From assembly GCF_019956555.1 (NCBI RefSeq), contig NZ_JAHBDQ010000070.1, positions 124,001-188,000 of the forward strand: a DNA stretch of 64,000 nucleotides. The letters run 5' to 3'. The DNA comes from Pseudomonas sp. A-RE-19 (lineage in GTDB: Bacteria; Pseudomonadota; Gammaproteobacteria; Pseudomonadales; Pseudomonadaceae). Made by a program: the position numbers and the translations under genes. Below the pieces are notes generated by a model. The model was not told where the DNA came from and ran no database searches. It saw only the letters and a program-made list of their open reading frames with translations. Of this stretch, positions 61,473 to 64,000 are shown in pieces; position 1 is the first letter of the stretch; each line of letters opens with the position of its first letter.

Positions 61473-62384
61473 TTAACTGTGTTCAGGTTTTCCTGCACTT
61501 TTAATCCAGGTATCAAGCTCTGTAACCATTTTATTGACTTCACTGTCTTCCCGTTCCGAGGGGCGAATGATTGCGTTCCAGGCGATATCCAAACCGTCAT
61601 TCAGGGCCGCCCACGCAAGTTCTCCGCGCTCAAGGCTGGGGGTCACCAAATCCCGTTGCAAGATGCTGATTCCGTAGCCTGAGCGCACCAACTCGACGAT
61701 GGCTTCGATCAACTCCACCGTGATCATACGGCGCGGCAAGATGCTGGCCGGGGCGAAGAAACGGTCATATTCCCAGCCGCTGGCGCGATCGGTCGAATAC
61801 GTCACCAGGTTGTAGGTCTTGAAGTCTTGCGCGTAGATATTTTTCCTTCCCGCAAGGGGATGATCGGTTGCCATGATCGCAATCAAGTCGTCCCGAAAAA
61901 GCGGCAACCTGGCGACACCGCTAGGCACCATGCCGTCATCGATGATGGACACATCGAGTCTTCCTTGCATCAGGCTCGCGTAAACGTCATTACGGGGCAC
62001 GGTCACCAGTGTGATTTCGATGTCTGGCCGCAGACTTGAGTAGTGCTTGATGAATTTTGGAATCCAGCGAAACGGGCCGTAGGAGGTGACACCCATGCGT
62101 ACAAACGCTGTGACGCCACCGGCCATGGACCTGGCTTCAGATTCGGCTTCATTGAGTATTGCGATGATGTCTTTGGCTGCTCGTTCCAGGCGCGCGCCAG
62201 CAGGGCTGAGCCTGAGCTTTCCTCCAGATCTTTCCGTCAGGCTTACACCCAGCCGCCGCTCGGCTTCGCGTAGGCGGTGACTGACTGCCGAGGGCGTCAA
62301 CCATAAACGCTCGGCAACGGCCGTTACCGAGTCGACCTCCGACAGGGTTTGCAACATCACAAGGTGATCCAGCGTGAGTCTCAT
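61473..62384 (-). CDS. LysR-type regulator
   Basis: This 303-residue regulator has a typical HTH in TAVAERLWLTPSAVSHRLRE and a PBP-like effector domain. It is divergent from the 2-oxoglutarate oxygenase at 62493 with 108 bp between starts, so it probably regulates that gene and perhaps the binding protein beyond. The C-terminus is intact (VTELDTWIKSAGKPE). Confidence 0.9.
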   Translation of the reverse strand: MRLTLDHLVMLQTLSEVDSVTAVAERLWLTPSAVSHRLREAERRLGVSLTERSGGKLRLSPAGARLERAAKDIIAILNEAESEARSMAGGVTAFVRMGVTSYGPFRWIPKFIKHYSSLRPDIEITLVTVPRNDVYASLMQGRLDVSIIDDGMVPSGVARLPLFRDDLIAIMATDHPLAGRKNIYAQDFKTYNLVTYSTDRASGWEYDRFFAPASILPRRMITVELIEAIVELVRSGYGISILQRDLVTPSLERGELAWAALNDGLDIAWNAIIRPSEREDSEVNKMVTELDTWIKSAGKPEHS

Positions 62385-62492
62385 GGCGAGCGACCTGAAA
62401 ATAATTCACAAAATTGCGTAAAATTATGAGCGTGACTTGTTTTTTGTGCCGATGCAATCTGAATCCAGCAGAGCCACTGGAGACCAACAAAA

Positions 62493-63329
62493 ATGACTAC
62501 CCTGCCTTTCAAACCTGCACTAACTCTGGGCGATATCATCGATCTTGAGCGTTACCCCATTACTGACCGCACCAACCCCGCTTATCTGGAACTGGTGGCT
62601 CAAAGCCAGTTACTGCTGGGAGAGGAGGGTGTCGCGATCTTCCCGGGTTTTGTTCGTGATCCATCGGTTATCAAGATGGCAGATCAGACGCTCGCCCTGC
62701 ATTCGCGCATGTTTCATTTTCGGGAAAACCACACGGTTTACTTCAAACCTCAAGATGAAAGTGTTGACCCGGCACACCCGCTACGACGGTTGATGAATAC
62801 GGCAAAGGACACCGTTGCCTATGCCGATATTCCGGCCGAGCACTTGATCAGGCAGATCTATCAGTCGGACGACGTTCTTGCTTTCATCAAAGATGTATTG
62901 GCTCTGGACGCGCTCTATCGCCATGCCGATCCATTAGCCGCCCTTAACTTGCAGGGCTTCACCGCAGGGCAGGAATTGGGCTGGCATTTTGATCGTTCCG
63001 ACTTCAGCGTCACGCTGTCCCTCCAGGCGGCGAGCGCCGGTGGGGATTTTGAGTACGTGCGCATGCTGCGCAATGAAAACGACGATTGTTATGACGCGGT
63101 CAGGCAATTCCTCGATGACCCGAAAACACAGCAGATTGAGGTTTTGCCTCAAGTGCCCGGCACCCTGACATTGTTCCGCGGCCGCTATTCATTGCACCGG
63201 GTGACGCCGGTGGAAGGGGACCGGCTGAGGCTCAATGCGGTGTTCGCGTACGTGGACCAGCCCAATGTTGAATTCAGTGCCTATGCCCGCCAGTTGTTCT
63301 ACGGGCGCACCTCCGTAGATCCAGTTTAA
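62493..63329 (+). CDS. 2-oxoglutarate/Fe(II)-dependent oxygenase-like protein (ArpA/HalD-type)
   Basis: This 278-residue protein shows the facial triad: H-x-D in GQELGWHFDRSDFSVTLS (near residue 168) and the distal His in RGRYSLHRVTPVEGDRLRLN, followed by an Arg for 2-oxoglutarate. That pattern is seen in the ArpA/HalD-like group of amino-acid or small-molecule hydroxylases and halogenases; the Asp is present, so hydroxylation is more likely than halogenation. The neighbouring betaine-type binding protein suggests a quaternary-amine or related substrate. Inference only. Confidence 0.8.
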   Translation: MTTLPFKPALTLGDIIDLERYPITDRTNPAYLELVAQSQLLLGEEGVAIFPGFVRDPSVIKMADQTLALHSRMFHFRENHTVYFKPQDESVDPAHPLRRLMNTAKDTVAYADIPAEHLIRQIYQSDDVLAFIKDVLALDALYRHADPLAALNLQGFTAGQELGWHFDRSDFSVTLSLQAASAGGDFEYVRMLRNENDDCYDAVRQFLDDPKTQQIEVLPQVPGTLTLFRGRYSLHRVTPVEGDRLRLNAVFAYVDQPNVEFSAYARQLFYGRTSVDPV

Positions 63330-63483
63330 GTTTCGCCAATAACAATAAAAGCAATTGATTCACGTCTTCGCTTCACGTGTATGCGCACATACTTGTCCAT
63401 GCTGAATCTGATGGACTCGTTTGTTCCTGTGTCGCACACAACAGTTCGCTGCCCCCAATAATAATCATTCGGAGCGTCTGATC

Positions 63484-64000
63484 ATGAAAAACAGGAAGAG
63501 TTTGCTGGCCTCGTTGCTCACCCTTGGCTTGCTCGTTGGTAGTGCTTCAAGCCAGGCTTCAGGATGGTGTGAGTCGGGCAAGCCGGTGAAATTTGCCGGC
63601 CTGAATTGGGAGAGCGGGATGCTCCTTACCGACATTATGATGATCGTACTCAAGGAAGGTTATGGCTGTGCCACGGATCAGTTGGTGGGCAATACCATCA
63701 TTCTTGAGACCGCTCTGGCCGGCAACGACATTCAGGTGTTTGGCGAAGAATGGATGGAACGCAGCGAGGTCTGGAAAAAGGCCGCGGCAGCGGGAAAGGT
63801 CGTCGGGGTTGGCGCGCCTATTGTTGGTGCGACACAGGGCTGGTATGTACCGCGGTATGTCGTTGAAGGGGATGTTAAACGTAACCGGCCGGCGCAAGCA
63901 CCAGGCCTCAAGACAGTCGCTGACTTGAGCAAGTACGCGAGCGTCTTTCACGATGCGGAGGAACCTTCCAAAGGCCGCTTCTACAACTGTCCCGCTGGTT
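63484..64000 (+). CDS. Glycine-betaine/choline-type ABC binding protein, N-terminal part (runs off the window)
   Basis: 172 codons are visible; the frame is still open at the end of the window. A signal peptide (SASSQA-S, about residue 26) is followed by VKFAGLNWESGMLLTDIMMI, DQLVGNTIILETALAGNDI and EEWMERSEVW, matching OpuAC/ProX-like receptors for quaternary ammonium compounds. ATG 63484 follows GGAGCG. Permease and ATPase genes would be expected just beyond the window. Confidence 0.84.
   Translation, partial: MKNRKSLLASLLTLGLLVGSASSQASGWCESGKPVKFAGLNWESGMLLTDIMMIVLKEGYGCATDQLVGNTIILETALAGNDIQVFGEEWMERSEVWKKAAAAGKVVGVGAPIVGATQGWYVPRYVVEGDVKRNRPAQAPGLKTVADLSKYASVFHDAEEPSKGRFYNCPAG

Overview
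The window reads as chromosomal DNA of a Pseudomonas, most likely the P. fluorescens group. The basis is the gene order rarA-crcB-serS-cysG followed by tusDCBE, the inverted REP pairs of the GCGAGCAGGCTCGCTCCCAC type, generally GC-rich codon use, and Pseudomonas-typical families (LsfA, DUF6124, DUF6388, FleN). No rRNA, tRNA or CRISPR array was recognised. All family names come from recognising sequence motifs, not from a database search.

Region 1 (1-20.7 kb) is mostly core genome. It holds the rarA tail, crcB, serS and cysG on the plus strand, then a minus-strand operon tusD-tusC-tusB-tusE-ybiB with overlapping genes, and yqjG. Next come a DUF1275/DUF6388/HTH operon, a lipoprotein, nudK, ogt, ggt, a cysteine hydrolase, a LuxR-type regulator, a DUF6124 gene with a long hairpin-rich leader, a lipoprotein-type amidohydrolase, lsfA, a tandem-CAP secreted protein and an AraC regulator. 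Five REP pairs sit between these genes.

Region 2 (20.7-36.5 kb) holds a cupin, an orphan FleN paralogue, adenosine-specific kinase, a thioesterase, a GlxA-type regulator, a small cytochrome c, a Ppx/GppA-like protein, and a secreted protein made of nine 13-residue repeats. It also holds TauE, a LysR regulator, two divergent TetR/target pairs with visible operators (MFS transporter, glutathione transferase), a secreted DRGH nuclease, and a decayed LysR gene.

Region 3 (36.5-49 kb) is an accessory, decaying region. It has an IS1182-like element with a frameshifted transposase, a truncated second transposase, loose IS ends, two 189-bp MITE-like repeats, an integrase remnant and several short GGCCGATT repeats. 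Between them are trmK, two convergent paralogous secreted proteins with a HELKH metal motif, a TPR protein, an Arg/Asp/Trp-rich secreted protein, an alpha/beta hydrolase, DUF4337 and DUF1203 genes.

Region 4 (49-64 kb) has a two-TM-pore K+ channel, an outer-membrane beta-barrel, a tiny DUF2986 gene, an AraC regulator with a LysE exporter, and a second LysE exporter. A minus-strand transport operon follows: polar amino-acid ABC transporter, an M14-type deacylase, an RpiR regulator and a PchB-like protein. The end holds DUF6463, a VOC protein, a LysR regulator divergent from a 2-oxoglutarate oxygenase, and the start of a glycine-betaine-type binding protein cut by the window end.
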